From: Bradyrhizobium ottawaense
Lineage (GTDB): Bacteria; Pseudomonadota; Alphaproteobacteria; Rhizobiales; Xanthobacteraceae
DNA: 64,000 nt
Assembly: GCF_900099825.1 (NCBI RefSeq)
Contig: NZ_LT629693.1
Coordinates: 3,483,001 to 3,547,000 of the forward strand
Reading direction: 5' to 3'
Positions 52,701-61,135 of this stretch are shown piece after piece. A program made the translations under genes and the position numbers. The notes beneath the pieces were generated by a model. It was not told the origin of the DNA. It did no database searches and saw only the letters and a list, made by a program, of their open reading frames with translations. Position 1 is the first letter of the stretch; the number at the start of each line of letters is the position of its first letter.

Positions 52701-53420
52701 ATGACTCCATCGCCCACCGCCCCCCGCCGCGCCGTCGCGGGCTCAGCCGATCGGCTCGACCGCGACCGTCAGGCGGCGCCGCAGGTCTACGAACGCCTGC
52801 GCGGCATGATCATTTCACTGGATCTACCGCCGGGATCGCCGCTGTCGCGCGCCGCACTTGCCGGGCAGTTCGGGGTCTCTTCGACGCCGATCCGCGACGC
52901 GCTGATGCGGCTCGAGGAGGAAGGGCTGGTCGAGGTGTTTCCGCAATATGCCACCGTGGTCAGCCGGGTCGACGTGCGGCTGGCGCAACAGGCGCATTTC
53001 CTGCGGCAGGCGGTCGAACTCGAAATCGTGCGCGGGCTTGCGATCCGCCATGACGAGGCGTTCGTCGCCGAACTCAACGCGACCATCGCGCGCCAGCAGC
53101 AATTCGCCAAGGCCGGCGATTTCGAAAGTTTCATGGCCGCCGACAACGAATTCCACGCCCGGCTCTATGCCGCTACCGACAAGCAGGACATCTGGGCGCT
53201 GGTACGCAGCCGCAGCGGGCATATCGACCGATTGCGGCGGATGCACCTGCCCTCTCCCGGCAAGGCGCAGGATATCGTACGGCACCATAAACTGATCGCA
53301 AAGGCCATCGGCGCCGGCGAGCCCGACGAGGCGCAGAAGCACCTGCGCACCCATCTGTCGGGCACGCTCAGCGAACTCGCCCAGATCAGGGCGCGCTATC
53401 CGGAATATCTGAGCAATTGA
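52701..53420 (+). CDS. GntR family regulator with FCD ligand domain (FadR-like)
   Basis: A 239-aa regulator: winged helix about 25-95 (LSRAALAGQFGVSSTPIRDALMRLEEEGLVE) and C-terminal all-helical FCD domain 105-232. FCD metal-binding positions are visible, such as Asp and His in AADNEFHARLYAA, and His in RHHKLIAKAI and HLRTHL. It diverges from the ABC/dehydratase operon over a perfect palindrome. It is probably an acid-responsive repressor of that operon. The first 20 residues are a flexible basic tail. Confidence 0.92.
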   Translation: MTPSPTAPRRAVAGSADRLDRDRQAAPQVYERLRGMIISLDLPPGSPLSRAALAGQFGVSSTPIRDALMRLEEEGLVEVFPQYATVVSRVDVRLAQQAHFLRQAVELEIVRGLAIRHDEAFVAELNATIARQQQFAKAGDFESFMAADNEFHARLYAATDKQDIWALVRSRSGHIDRLRRMHLPSPGKAQDIVRHHKLIAKAIGAGEPDEAQKHLRTHLSGTLSELAQIRARYPEYLSN

Positions 53421-53608
53421 GCGGCGCGGCGCTGACATGCAGGTCGCGCGGTTGTCTGGCCGGCACCATGCGGATAGAGCGCTTTCGCGGGAGCCTTTCG
53501 ATTGCTGACGCGGAACCCCTGGCGAGCGGAAACGGTTGCGAGAGGACGGGCTTTCGGCAAGACTTACAACCTCCCGTTGGCCATTCCAGCGGGAGCGGAG
53601 AACCTATC

Positions 53609-54043
53609 TTGGCAAGAATACTGGTTGTCGACGACGATGTGGCGGTTCAGAGCACCGTCCGCCTGTTGCTGGAACGCGCCGGCCACAGCGTGGTCACCGC
53701 CGGCGACGGTCGCAAGGGACTTAGCTTGTGCGAGACCGGCGATTTCGATCTCCTGTTCCTCGATATCTTCATGCCGGGAATGGATGGATTCGAGACCATG
53801 CGGATGGTTCGTCAGCATCATCCGCTGATCTCGATCATCGTCATTTCGGGCCGGCCGATTTCTGTCGAGCCGGACTCCGCACCTGACTTCCTCACCATGG
53901 CCACCAAGCTCGGGGCGGTCTCGAGCCTGCAAAAACCCTTCAGACCCGCCGACCTGCTGGCGGCAGTCACCGGCTGCCTGGAAGCAGCCGGGCTATCCTC
54001 GCCGTCACCCCGGCCGTCCGGCGATGTTACTTCCTGCCGGTAA
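53609..54043 (+). CDS. Receiver-only response regulator
   Basis: A 144-aa CheY-like protein: a receiver domain (1-125) with the acidic triad at D8-D9-D10 and phospho-acceptor Asp52 in FLDIFMPGMDG, and conserved Lys in LQKPFRPADLL. A short Ser/Pro tail follows, with no output domain. The start is TTG 53609 with GGAG 8 bp upstream; the frame is open further upstream, but that part is not receiver-like. It precedes the hybrid histidine kinase by 133 bp with a repeat between. It probably relays phosphate to or from that kinase. Confidence 0.85.
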   Translation: MARILVVDDDVAVQSTVRLLLERAGHSVVTAGDGRKGLSLCETGDFDLLFLDIFMPGMDGFETMRMVRQHHPLISIIVISGRPISVEPDSAPDFLTMATKLGAVSSLQKPFRPADLLAAVTGCLEAAGLSSPSPRPSGDVTSCR

Positions 54044-54060
54044 TGCGGCGCTCTGGATTT

Positions 54061-54120
54061 TTGATTCAACGTGTTTTCCTGACGCGAACCGGTTTCCACT
54101 TCGCTGGAAAACGCTCTAGC
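54061..54120. repeat. Partial copy of the CGAACCGG-TTCGCTGGAAAACGCTCT repeat
   Basis: GACGCGAACCGGTTTCCACTT followed by CGCTGGAAAACGCTCTAGC matches the right part of the element at 35676-35770. The left palindrome is missing. It sits 56 bp before the kinase start. Confidence 0.6.
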
Positions 54121-54176
54121 ATTGGCTTTGCCTGGCGACTCGACCGGGTCGCCACGGGAGGGCACGCGAAAGCAAG

Positions 54177-57100
54177 ATGACGCTGACAACCAGGCTTGCC
54201 ATCGCGATGATTGCGCTGGTCGCGATCGCGGTATCCGCGGTCGGATGGCTGAGCTATCGGAGCCTGGAACAGGCCGTCCTGCCGCGCGTGCTCGATCGGA
54301 TCGAGACCCATTCGCGGTTGGCCGCCAGCGAGCTGGAGTCCCAGGTCCGCACCGGGCGCGGCGACATCGCCACCTTCCATGGGCTGGCGGCGGTGACGGG
54401 ATTGATGCGGGCGCGTCTCAATGGCGGGATCGATCCAACCGATGGCACGTCCGAGGCGCTCTGGCGCGAACGGCTGGAAAGCCGGTTGGCCGCCCAGATG
54501 TCGCTGCGGCCGGCCTATTCGCTCCGCGTCATCGGCGTTGCGGATAGCCACCGCGAAATCGTCCGCATCGATCGCTCAGGTCCGAACGGCGCCGTCCGCG
54601 TCGTGCCGGATGCAGAGTTGAAGCAAGTCGGCGACGCGCCGTATTTCCGCGACACGATCAAACTGGCAACGAATGAAATCTACGTCTCGCCGGTCGATTT
54701 GAACGAAGAGAATGGTGTCATCGAGAACCCGCATGTGCCGACGATGCGGATTGCGATGCCGGTCCTCGCGCCCAACGGCAAGCCGTTCGGCATTGTCATC
54801 GCCACGGCCGATATGCGGCCCGGGCTCGACCGCGTCCGGTCGTCGGTCCGGCCTGGCGAAAGCATCTACGTGGTCGACGCCAGGGGCAACTATCTCGTTC
54901 ATCCCGACCGGGCGCGCGAATTCGGTTCGCAACTGGGTACACCGACCGACTGGCGGAAAGACTTTCCGGATCTGGCGGCGTCGATCGGCGTCGCGAAAGG
55001 CTTCGCACAGATCGTGCAGACGGAGGCCGGGCGCCCCGGCGGCGAGGCTTTTGCGCCTACCCTTCTGGCCGGCAGCGAGTGGACCGCGGTCATCGAATCG
55101 GTACCGAATGCCGTCGTCATGGCGCCGGCGCAGGCGATCCAGAAGAGCTCGATCACCGTCGGATTGATCGCCGTATTGTGCGCAGCCGTGCTGGCACTGC
55201 TGATCGCGCGATCGCTGACCCGGCCGATCGTCCAGTTGACCAGGGCCGTCGAAGCCGCCGCCCGTAGCGGGACGGCGGTGATCCCGGTCGATGCGCGCGG
55301 CGAGACCGGCGTGCTCGGGCGCGCGTTTGCGCATGTGATGGAGGAAGCCAATGCCAAAGCGGTCGCGCTCGAACGCGAGGTTCAGGAGCACCGCCGCACC
55401 ATAGCGTCGCGCGATCACCATGCGGAACGCGAGCGCCTGTTCAGCGCGGCGGTCGAATCGTCCAACGACGCCATCATTACAATGTCTCTCGACGGCACCA
55501 TCACCGGCTGGAATTCGGCCGCCGGGCGTCTGTTTGGCTATTCAGCGGCCGAAACCACCGGTCAAAGCATCAGGCTGCTCGTACCCGACGACCGGTTGTC
55601 GGAGGTACAGGACAGCCTGCGCCGCATCGGCTGGGGCGAAAGCATCGAGCACAACGAGACGGTTCGGCTGCGGAAGGACGGCACGCCGATCGAGGTCTCG
55701 CTCAGTATTTCCCCGATCAAGGCGCCCTCGGGAGCGACCATCGGCATCTCCAAGGTGGCGCGCGACATCACCGACAGCAACAAGACCCGGCAGGTGTTGC
55801 GCCAACAGACCGAGGAACTTCGTCGCATCTTCGAGACCTCGCAGGACTTGATCCTGGTGATGGATTCTCGCGGATTTCTGGTCCAGGTCAGCCCGAGCTG
55901 CGAGGCCATTCTGGGGTTTCGGCCCGAGGAAATGATCGGCCGCAGCGGGACTGACTTCATCCACCCCGATCATCTTGAGAATGCCCGCGAGGAGATGCGC
56001 GCGGCACGGCGCGGGCTGCGTCCGAAGATTTCCGATACGCGTTGCATCCACAAGAGCGGACGAGCCGTATGGCTGTCCTGGCTCGGGACCTGGTCCGAAC
56101 CGGGCAAGCGGTTTTTCTTCGTCGGCCGCGACATGACCGAAGGCCGGCTGGTGCAGGAGACCTTGCGCGAAAGCGAGCAGCTCGCCCGCGGCATCATCAA
56201 TTCCGCGCTCGATGCCTTCGTCCAGACCGACGAACACGGCATCATCCGGGACTGGAATTCGCAGGCCGAGGTCATTTTCGGATGGCCACGGGCGGACGTG
56301 CTCGGAAGGAACGTTTTCGAAATGATCGCCCCGGATCCGACCGAGGGTCCGGTTCAGACAGGCCTGGGACACTTTCTGAAGTCCGGGCTCGAACAGGTTG
56401 CAAGGCCCCGCCGCGAGGTCCAGGCGCGACGGCGCGACGGAAATGAATTCACTGCCGAGTTGAGCATCACGGCGTTGAAGACCCGCGACGGATTTGTATT
56501 CAACTGCTTCATGCGCGATCTGACCGACAAGATCGCCACCGAGGACAGGATCAGGCAGGCCGAGAAGATGGAAGCCGTCGGCCAGCTCACCGGCGGCATT
56601 GCGCATGACTTCAACAACATCCTGACGGTGATCACGGGAACGATCGAAATCCTGGCCGACGCGGTCAAAGGCGAGCCGCAACTGGCCGCGATCACGCGGA
56701 TGATCGACGAAGCGGCGTCACGGGGCGCCGACCTCACCCAGCATCTGCTGGCTTTCGCCCGCAAGCAGCCGCTGGAACCGCGGGAGACCGACGTCAACAC
56801 GCTGATCATCGACACCGCCAAATTGCTGCAGCGAACGCTCGGCGAGCACGTCGAAATCGAATCGGTGTTCGAGGACGAGGTGTGCCCGGCCCTGGTCGAT
56901 CCCAATCAGCTCGCCACCGCAATCCTCAATCTCGCGCTCAATGCCCGCGACGCCATGCCGGATGGCGGCAAGCTGATCATCGAGACCGGGGGCGTCGTGC
57001 TCGACGAGAATTACGCCAGGACGCACAGCGACGTCCGGCCGGGCCGCTACGCCCTGATCGCGGTGAGCGACACCGGGACCGGCATTCCGGCCAACATGCT

Positions 57101-57680
57101 CGACAAGGTGTTCAATCCGTTCTTCACCTCGAAAGGTCCCGGCAAGGGCACCGGCCTCGGGCTGAGCATGGTGTACGGCTTCGTCAAGCAATCGGCCGGA
57201 CACATCATGATCTACAGCGAGGAGGGCCACGGGACGACGATCAAGATGTATCTGCCGCCGGCCTCGGGCACATTGCTGGCCGCCGAACCGACGCCGGCGC
57301 CTGTCGTCGAGGGCGGTCACGAGACAATCCTGGTCGTGGAAGACGACAAGCTGGTGCGCGACTATGTGCTGACCCAGCTTCATTCGCTGGGCTACGTCAC
57401 GCTGGACGCGGCGAACGCGACAGAGGCGCTCGCGATCGCCAATGATGGCCATCCCTTCGATCTGCTTTTCACCGACGTGATCATGCCCGGCATCAACGGT
57501 CGCCAGCTCGCCAACGAAATATTGAGGCTCAAGCCCGGGCTGAAGGTGCTGTTCACGTCGGGCTATACGGAAAACGCGATCATCCATCACGGCCGGCTCG
57601 ACGAGGGCGTGCTGCTGCTCGCCAAGCCCTACCGCAAATCGGATATGGCGATCATGGTCCGGAAAGCGCTCGCCGACTGA
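54177..57680 (+). CDS. Membrane hybrid sensor histidine kinase with three PAS domains and a receiver
   Basis: A 1167-aa kinase. Order: TM1 (7-27), double-Cache-like periplasmic sensor (about 30-322, with PYFRDT and GNYLVHPD), TM2 (325-344), HAMP (345-398), PAS1 (420-535), PAS2 (545-660), PAS3 (670-790), HisKA with His810 in GGIAHDFNNIL, HATPase (about 905-1028, with DTGTGIP and GTGLGLSMVYG), and receiver with Asp1100 (FTDVIMPGING). GGIAHDFNN marks the HWE-distinct, NtrB-like group. It lies between a receiver-only regulator and a convergent FixJ-type regulator, its probable partners. Confidence 0.93.
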   Translation: MTLTTRLAIAMIALVAIAVSAVGWLSYRSLEQAVLPRVLDRIETHSRLAASELESQVRTGRGDIATFHGLAAVTGLMRARLNGGIDPTDGTSEALWRERLESRLAAQMSLRPAYSLRVIGVADSHREIVRIDRSGPNGAVRVVPDAELKQVGDAPYFRDTIKLATNEIYVSPVDLNEENGVIENPHVPTMRIAMPVLAPNGKPFGIVIATADMRPGLDRVRSSVRPGESIYVVDARGNYLVHPDRAREFGSQLGTPTDWRKDFPDLAASIGVAKGFAQIVQTEAGRPGGEAFAPTLLAGSEWTAVIESVPNAVVMAPAQAIQKSSITVGLIAVLCAAVLALLIARSLTRPIVQLTRAVEAAARSGTAVIPVDARGETGVLGRAFAHVMEEANAKAVALEREVQEHRRTIASRDHHAERERLFSAAVESSNDAIITMSLDGTITGWNSAAGRLFGYSAAETTGQSIRLLVPDDRLSEVQDSLRRIGWGESIEHNETVRLRKDGTPIEVSLSISPIKAPSGATIGISKVARDITDSNKTRQVLRQQTEELRRIFETSQDLILVMDSRGFLVQVSPSCEAILGFRPEEMIGRSGTDFIHPDHLENAREEMRAARRGLRPKISDTRCIHKSGRAVWLSWLGTWSEPGKRFFFVGRDMTEGRLVQETLRESEQLARGIINSALDAFVQTDEHGIIRDWNSQAEVIFGWPRADVLGRNVFEMIAPDPTEGPVQTGLGHFLKSGLEQVARPRREVQARRRDGNEFTAELSITALKTRDGFVFNCFMRDLTDKIATEDRIRQAEKMEAVGQLTGGIAHDFNNILTVITGTIEILADAVKGEPQLAAITRMIDEAASRGADLTQHLLAFARKQPLEPRETDVNTLIIDTAKLLQRTLGEHVEIESVFEDEVCPALVDPNQLATAILNLALNARDAMPDGGKLIIETGGVVLDENYARTHSDVRPGRYALIAVSDTGTGIPANMLDKVFNPFFTSKGPGKGTGLGLSMVYGFVKQSAGHIMIYSEEGHGTTIKMYLPPASGTLLAAEPTPAPVVEGGHETILVVEDDKLVRDYVLTQLHSLGYVTLDAANATEALAIANDGHPFDLLFTDVIMPGINGRQLANEILRLKPGLKVLFTSGYTENAIIHHGRLDEGVLLLAKPYRKSDMAIMVRKALAD

Positions 57681-57702
57681 GCACGGTCTCTTTTTGCGCC
57701 GG

Positions 57703-58338
57703 TCAGGCCTGACGCTGGATGGTCATCACGATCCGCACCAGATCGGCGGCGTTCCGCGCTCCGAGCTTCTTCATGATATTGGCGCGGTGATCCTCGATCG
57801 TGCGCGGGCTGATCCCGAGATGGCGTCCCGCTTCCTTGTTGGATGCGCCCGCGGTGAACTGCTCCAGCACCTCGCGCTCGCGTCGCGTCAGTGGTTCGCG
57901 TCCCGGAAAATGCAGCGTCGCAATCCGCGATGCGGAATTTTCTGCCTGCCGGCGGGCAAATGCCTCGATCGCTTCGTCCAGTCGCGCCACGATTTCGCTG
58001 CCGCGAAACGGCTTTTCGATGAAGTCCAGCGCGCCGTTCTTGATGGCGGTGACTGCCATCGCGATGTCGCCTTGCCCCGAGATCATGAAGATCGGCGCGG
58101 GATAGTCCTCGCCGTGAAGCTCCTTCAGAATGTCGAGGCCGGATTTGCCGGGGATATTCACGTCGAGCAGGATGCAGGATGGCGTCCGGCTTCTCGCAAC
58201 CGCGAGCAAGGCGGCGCCGTCTGCGAAACAGATGACCTGATAGCCGCCCGCCGTCAGGACCATCGACAGCGTGTCGCGGACGGCCGGATCGTCGTCGACC
58301 ACGAAGATCTCCCCGCGGGAGAGGGCCTTTTCAGCCAT
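57703..58338 (-). CDS. FixJ-type two-component response regulator (receiver plus LuxR HTH)
   Basis: A 211-aa regulator with a receiver (about 8-125; phospho-acceptor Asp in CILLDVNIPGKSG, Lys in DFIEKPFRG) and a LuxR/GerE helix-turn-helix (about 148-205: LTRREREVLEQF, NKEAGRHLGISPRTIEDHRAN). It is convergent with the hybrid kinase, 22 bp apart, which makes it a candidate output of that kinase. It diverges from the small gene at 58493. Confidence 0.92.
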   Translation of the reverse strand: MAEKALSRGEIFVVDDDPAVRDTLSMVLTAGGYQVICFADGAALLAVARSRTPSCILLDVNIPGKSGLDILKELHGEDYPAPIFMISGQGDIAMAVTAIKNGALDFIEKPFRGSEIVARLDEAIEAFARRQAENSASRIATLHFPGREPLTRREREVLEQFTAGASNKEAGRHLGISPRTIEDHRANIMKKLGARNAADLVRIVMTIQRQA

Positions 58339-58492
58339 GTTTCATCGTCCGTGCGTAGTGAATCATGACGCATACTCAGGTGACGGTATTCAACTCCATA
58401 CCCGATCGAAACGCACCAGTATTTGTACGGGACGTTGGCTTAACGCACAAGTAGCGACGCGCCCCTTAAACAACAGAGTAAGGAGTGTACCC

Positions 58493-58945
58493 ATGCAGAA
58501 TGCAGCAGGTGACGGCATCGAGTCCGGAACCGACGGTCAGAATGACAGCTATCGATCGGTCGTATCAGACCTCGTCAGCCTGATCGAGCATGTCCAGGCG
58601 AGCCTGCGACTGATCGAACAAACGATGGTCCGGGAAACCTCGCCCGGCAGCCAGGAAAACGCCGCCAATGTCATTGTGCTGGACGACGTCTCGCCGCGCT
58701 ATGTCAAGGCGACCGCGGCGCTGAAAGCCTGCGACGCCAATCTCGGCATCGCCCTCCACTCCCTGCTGGATTCCAGGACGCCCAGGCGCGGCACCAGCGG
58801 GTATGGCGAAGTCCCGCTTTCTTGCGGGGCTCGCGATGTCCTGCGTGACCGATCGTCTCGCGCGATCGGCCCTCTGCCGCAGCGACGGCCTGGCGTCCAG
58901 CATGCCACCGGCGCGCCGGCCGATCGGGACTCCGCCACGAGATGA
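58493..58945 (+). CDS. Small protein of unknown function, C-terminal part possibly frameshifted
   Basis: A 150-aa protein with no recognised domain. Residues 1-98 are helical and acidic, with SYRSVVSDLVSLIEHVQASLRLIEQ (core SLIEHVQASLRLIE) and NAANVIVLDDVSPRYVKATAAL. After LDSRTPRR (about residue 98) composition changes to Arg/Pro-rich, without protein character, suggesting a frameshift or readthrough near 58785. AAGGAG lies 7 bp before the ATG, which supports translation. I recall similar hypothetical proteins in Bradyrhizobium. It lies between signalling genes. Confidence 0.65.
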   Translation: MQNAAGDGIESGTDGQNDSYRSVVSDLVSLIEHVQASLRLIEQTMVRETSPGSQENAANVIVLDDVSPRYVKATAALKACDANLGIALHSLLDSRTPRRGTSGYGEVPLSCGARDVLRDRSSRAIGPLPQRRPGVQHATGAPADRDSATR

Positions 58946-58988
58946 TGGAGAAAATCGACGCCGCGCTCAAGCCCGAGGCGCGATCGCC

Positions 58989-59312
58989 TCAGTTCGTCAT
59001 TTCTTCGGTTTTCGACGTCCCGCCCGACGGCTTCTTGCCATGCTTGCCCCTCAGGAAATGAATGTCCATTTCCGTGCCGTTGACGCGAACCAGTTCGCAT
59101 CGGCGGTAGGCAAGACCGGTCGATGACAGCAACAGGAAGAACTCCTTGAGATTGAGGCCCTGAATCGAGCCTTCAACGGTCAAGGTCGCGTCGTTGTCCG
59201 AGATCGCGTTTAGCAGGCAATCGCGACGCCACGTGCCGTCGATGGCCATGATGCAGACATCATAGCCCCGGCTGAACGTGACGCGCTCGGTTCCCTTGTT
59301 GTCTTCTGACAT
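58989..59312 (-). CDS. PilZ-like domain protein
   Basis: A 107-aa single-domain protein. It resembles alphaproteobacterial PilZ proteins: an arginine-containing start of the barrel (GTERVTFSRGYDV) and WRRDCLLNAISDNDATL, followed by LKEFFLLLSSTGLAYRRCELV. The strict RxxxR and D/NxSxxG pattern that binds c-di-GMP is only partly matched, so ligand binding is uncertain. It follows cheR by 3 bp and is last in the chemotaxis operon, which suggests a role linking motility to a second messenger. Confidence 0.7.
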   Translation of the reverse strand: MSEDNKGTERVTFSRGYDVCIMAIDGTWRRDCLLNAISDNDATLTVEGSIQGLNLKEFFLLLSSTGLAYRRCELVRVNGTEMDIHFLRGKHGKKPSGGTSKTEEMTN

Positions 59313-59315
59313 TCC

Positions 59316-60206
59316 TCAGCGTCCTGCCATCGCCGCCACTTTTGGCGGTGCCGTTGCGGCCGGTGCATTGGCGGCGCGCGCGCCGGTCGGCCGGTAGAGC
59401 CCGCGCTTGTCCGGAAACGGCTTGAACACATCCGTCAAGCCGACAACCGTTTCCGCTGCACCCAGCACCAGGAAGCCATCCTGTTCCATCGTCCTGGCGA
59501 GGCGGCCGAAGATGTTGATCTTGGTGTCCTGGTCGAAATAGATCAGGACGTTGCGGCAGAAGATGATATCGAATGCCCCGAGCTGGGAAAAATCGTGCAG
59601 CAGGTTCAGCTGCCGGTGCTGAACCATGGCGCGAATGTCGGCGCCGATCTGCCAGAGCTCGCCGTTCTGCTTGAAATATTTCACAAGCAACTGGATCGGA
59701 AGGCCGCGCTGGACCTCGAACTGGCTGTAGATGCCCGCCTTGGATTTCTCCAGCACTTCCTGGGACAGGTCGGTCGCGATGATTTCGACCCGCCATCCGG
59801 CAAGCGTAGCGCCCATTTCCTTCAGGCTCATCGCGAGCGAATACGGCTCCTGGCCGGTCGAACCGGCCGCGCACCAGATCCGGATCGTTTTGCGATTTGC
59901 ACGCGCCTTCATGATCTCCGGCACGATCGAATCGCGGAAGTGATCGAACGGCACCTTGTCGCGGAAGAAGAAGGTTTCGTTGGTGGTCATGGCTTCGACC
60001 ACCTGGGCGATCAGGGAGGACGAGCCACCCTTCATCTTTTGCACGAGTTCGCTGATGCCAGGCAGGCCGCATTTGCGCGACAGCGGAAGCAGGCGGCTTT
60101 CGATCAGATATTGCTTGTCTGCGGACAGGTCGAGACCGGAATGATCCTTCAAGAGCTTACGCAGATACTCATAGTCTGGCGGGGTCACGGGGCCTCTCAA
60201 GGGCAA
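59316..60206 (-). CDS. cheR: Chemotaxis protein methyltransferase
   Basis: A 296-aa S-adenosylmethionine-dependent enzyme that methylates receptor glutamates. The N-terminal helical domain precedes the Rossmann domain with WCAAGSTGQEPYSLAM (about 111-126), ATDLSQEVLEKSKAGIY, and FDIIFCRNVLIYFD. A Pro/Ala-rich tail ends the protein. cheY ends 11 bp upstream and the PilZ-like gene begins 3 bp downstream. Confidence 0.95.
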   Translation of the reverse strand: MPLRGPVTPPDYEYLRKLLKDHSGLDLSADKQYLIESRLLPLSRKCGLPGISELVQKMKGGSSSLIAQVVEAMTTNETFFFRDKVPFDHFRDSIVPEIMKARANRKTIRIWCAAGSTGQEPYSLAMSLKEMGATLAGWRVEIIATDLSQEVLEKSKAGIYSQFEVQRGLPIQLLVKYFKQNGELWQIGADIRAMVQHRQLNLLHDFSQLGAFDIIFCRNVLIYFDQDTKINIFGRLARTMEQDGFLVLGAAETVVGLTDVFKPFPDKRGLYRPTGARAANAPAATAPPKVAAMAGR

Positions 60207-60217
60207 GCGGAAAGAAT

Positions 60218-60604
60218 TTAGACCGTCGGTTCCGTCAACTCGATCAGGCCGACTTCCTGGAATTTCGCAGTCACGATGCCTTTGTCGAACGGCTTCATGA
60301 TGTATTCGTTGGCACCGCCGTCGATCGCGCGCGAGATGTGGTCGATGCTGGTCTCTGTGGTGCAGAACACGACCTTGGGCGTCTCACCGCCGGGCATGCG
60401 GCGCAGATGGCCGAGGAACTGGTAGCCGTCGATCACGGGCATGTTCCAGTCGAGCAGGATGGCCTCCGGCATGGCGCGCTTGCAGACGACCAGCGCGTCT
60501 ACACCGTCTTCGGCTTCGATGACCTGAAAAGACATCTCTTCCAGGATGCGGCGCGCAATTTTGCGGACGATGCTGGAATCATCGACGACGAGACAGGTTT
60601 TCAT
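60218..60604 (-). CDS. cheY: CheY-type chemotaxis response regulator
   Basis: A 128-aa receiver. Acidic residues in LVVDDSSIVRK, phospho-acceptor Asp in ILLDWNMPVIDG (residue 52), Thr in FCTTETS and Lys in IMKPFDKG are all present. It is the diffusible signal from CheA to the flagellar motor, or a phosphate sink. It sits between cheW and cheR. Confidence 0.95.
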   Translation of the reverse strand: MKTCLVVDDSSIVRKIARRILEEMSFQVIEAEDGVDALVVCKRAMPEAILLDWNMPVIDGYQFLGHLRRMPGGETPKVVFCTTETSIDHISRAIDGGANEYIMKPFDKGIVTAKFQEVGLIELTEPTV

Positions 60605-60646
60605 TTCTGGGCCTCCTTGTCTGACGAGCGGCGCATGCCGATGGGG

Positions 60647-61123
60647 CTATGCTGCGAGGGCTGCTTTGGGCACGATTTCGAGGACGCGATCGACGTCGAG
60701 GACGACCATGAGCTGGCCGTCGAGCCGGTGGACGCCGCCGGCGAGCTTGGCCATGCGGGGATCGAGGTTGACGGGATTTTCCTCGCGGCTGTCATCGCGG
60801 AGCCTGAGAACCTCCCCGATCTGATCGATCAGCAGGCCGTAGGACTCGCCGCGCAGATCGACGCCGACCGCCATCGGCGGCTTGCCGTCTTCGTTCTTCG
60901 GCAGGCCGAGCCGGGCGCGCATGTCGACCACGGTGACGATGCGGCCGCGCAAATTGAGCACGCCCGCGATCTCCGCCGACGACAGCGGCACCCGCGTCAG
61001 CCGTTCCGGCATGAACACGTCCTGGACGCGGGAGATCGGCAGGCCGAACAATTGCCCGCCGATCACCGCGGTGACGTATTCGGCCACGGTGCCCTCGATG
61101 GTCTCGGTCTTGGTCGTTGTCAT
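60647..61123 (-). CDS. cheW: Chemotaxis coupling protein
   Basis: A 158-aa CheW with two SH3-like subdomains. IGGQLFGLPISRVQDVF, IAGVLNLRGRIVTVVDMRARLG and YGLLIDQIGEVLRL are typical. It couples receptors to CheA. cheA ends about 12 bp upstream and cheY begins 42 bp downstream in the leftward operon. Confidence 0.95.
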   Translation of the reverse strand: MTTTKTETIEGTVAEYVTAVIGGQLFGLPISRVQDVFMPERLTRVPLSSAEIAGVLNLRGRIVTVVDMRARLGLPKNEDGKPPMAVGVDLRGESYGLLIDQIGEVLRLRDDSREENPVNLDPRMAKLAGGVHRLDGQLMVVLDVDRVLEIVPKAALAA

Positions 61124-61135
61124 GATCTATTGCCC

